Assembly (NCBI GenBank): GCA_051745535.1
Contig: JBNJED010000099.1
Location: forward strand, 1-5,656
From: Thiohalospira sp051745535
GTDB lineage: Bacteria > Pseudomonadota > Gammaproteobacteria > Thiohalospirales > Thiohalospiraceae
DNA: 5,656 nt
Direction of reading: 5' to 3'
The position numbers and the translations under genes were made by a program. This document shows positions 5,511 through 5,656 of the stretch, one piece after another. Every line of letters begins with the position of its first letter. Positions within the stretch are counted from its first letter, which is position 1. Under the pieces are notes generated by a model. The model had not been told where the DNA came from, searched no databases, and was given only the letters and a program-made list of their open reading frames with translations.

Positions 5511-5656
5511 CTCCGTGGAGAGGGCGGATGGCGCCGCGTCAAGCCCTTGACGACCGCCACGGAGCTGTTGATAAAGACACCCGGAACCGCATCGAGAACC
5601 GCCTTGCCCATCGAGATCAGCCCCTTCCGACCGGCGTGGTGGCTCCCCGGCCCCCA
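5495..5656 (-). CDS. Unidentified CDS, C-terminal 53 residues only (5' end outside window)
   Basis: A leftward reading frame enters from the right edge and ends at TAA (5495-5497). The visible tail has an amphipathic or hydrophobic stretch (GLISMGKAVLDAVPGVFIN, then SSVAVVKGLTRR) and a Pro/Ser/Arg-rich end. I do not recognise the family. Evidence for coding is codon-position bias: G+C is about 60%, 51% and 84% at positions 1, 2 and 3, the pattern of the confirmed genes here. The opposite strand read in the antiparallel frame gives its highest G+C at position 1, which is not coding-like. The sample is short, so the call is tentative. It is followed by the 195-bp intergenic region and no terminator-like hairpin is seen after the stop. 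Confidence 0.4.
   Translation of the reverse strand, partial: WGPGSHHAGRKGLISMGKAVLDAVPGVFINSSVAVVKGLTRRHPPSPRSISVL

Noticed and set aside
5528..5656. Rightward ORF from ATG 5528 with a GGAG site 7 nt upstream and a promoter-like TAGACT-17-TATAAG
   Set aside because: Its G+C by codon position is highest at position 1 and low at position 3, exactly what is expected when the real gene is the antiparallel leftward frame. The start signals are good, so it is kept as the alternative to the leftward partial gene.
1..5656. Frequent CCAGGG on the + strand (more than 20 copies), possible Chi-like or uptake repeat
   Set aside because: Most copies are the complement of a C-ending codon followed by the Leu codon CTG and a G-starting codon in leftward genes, so codon usage explains them.

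Overview
The window is a very GC-rich piece of bacterial chromosome (roughly 70% G+C by eye, with strong G/C bias at third codon positions). Its genes look proteobacterial, and a gammaproteobacterium such as an Ectothiorhodospiraceae-like halophile would fit. That placement is a guess from base composition and protein flavour, because no rRNA or marker gene is present. Coding density is high. Only two intergenic stretches approach 200 bp (900-1120 and 5300-5494), and both carry the most interesting non-coding signals.

Left part (1-1606): a SulP/SLC26-family anion transporter, cut by the left edge, is transcribed leftward from a GTG at 899. It is divergent from a single-domain universal stress protein (1121-1606, + strand). 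The 221-bp region between them holds an AT-rich patch with candidate promoters and a perfect 18-bp palindrome (976-993).

Right part (1610-5299, all - strand): four tightly packed genes look like one operon. In transcription order they are a short stand-alone Smr-domain protein (84 aa), DNA polymerase IV (dinB), a RecJ-like DHH exonuclease, and a Prx5-type peroxiredoxin. The spacings are 7 bp, a 4-bp ATGA overlap, and 42 bp. The last gene ends 3 bp from the convergent universal stress gene, and both stop codons lie inside one small hairpin. The gene set suggests a DNA-repair/translesion and oxidative-stress unit, but that is inferred from family membership and gene order only.

Right end (5300-5656): upstream of the operon lies a cluster of DnaA-box-like 9-mers, one of them a perfect consensus, next to an AT-rich stretch (about 5456-5510) that stands out against the GC-rich surroundings. 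Beyond it, the last 162 bases look like the 3' end of an unidentified leftward gene. No LexA-type box was found upstream of dinB. No tRNA, rRNA, CRISPR or insertion sequence was seen. Most genes belong to well-known families. The points worth a second look are the composition of the repair operon, the variant motifs in its proteins, and the DnaA-box/AT-rich region.
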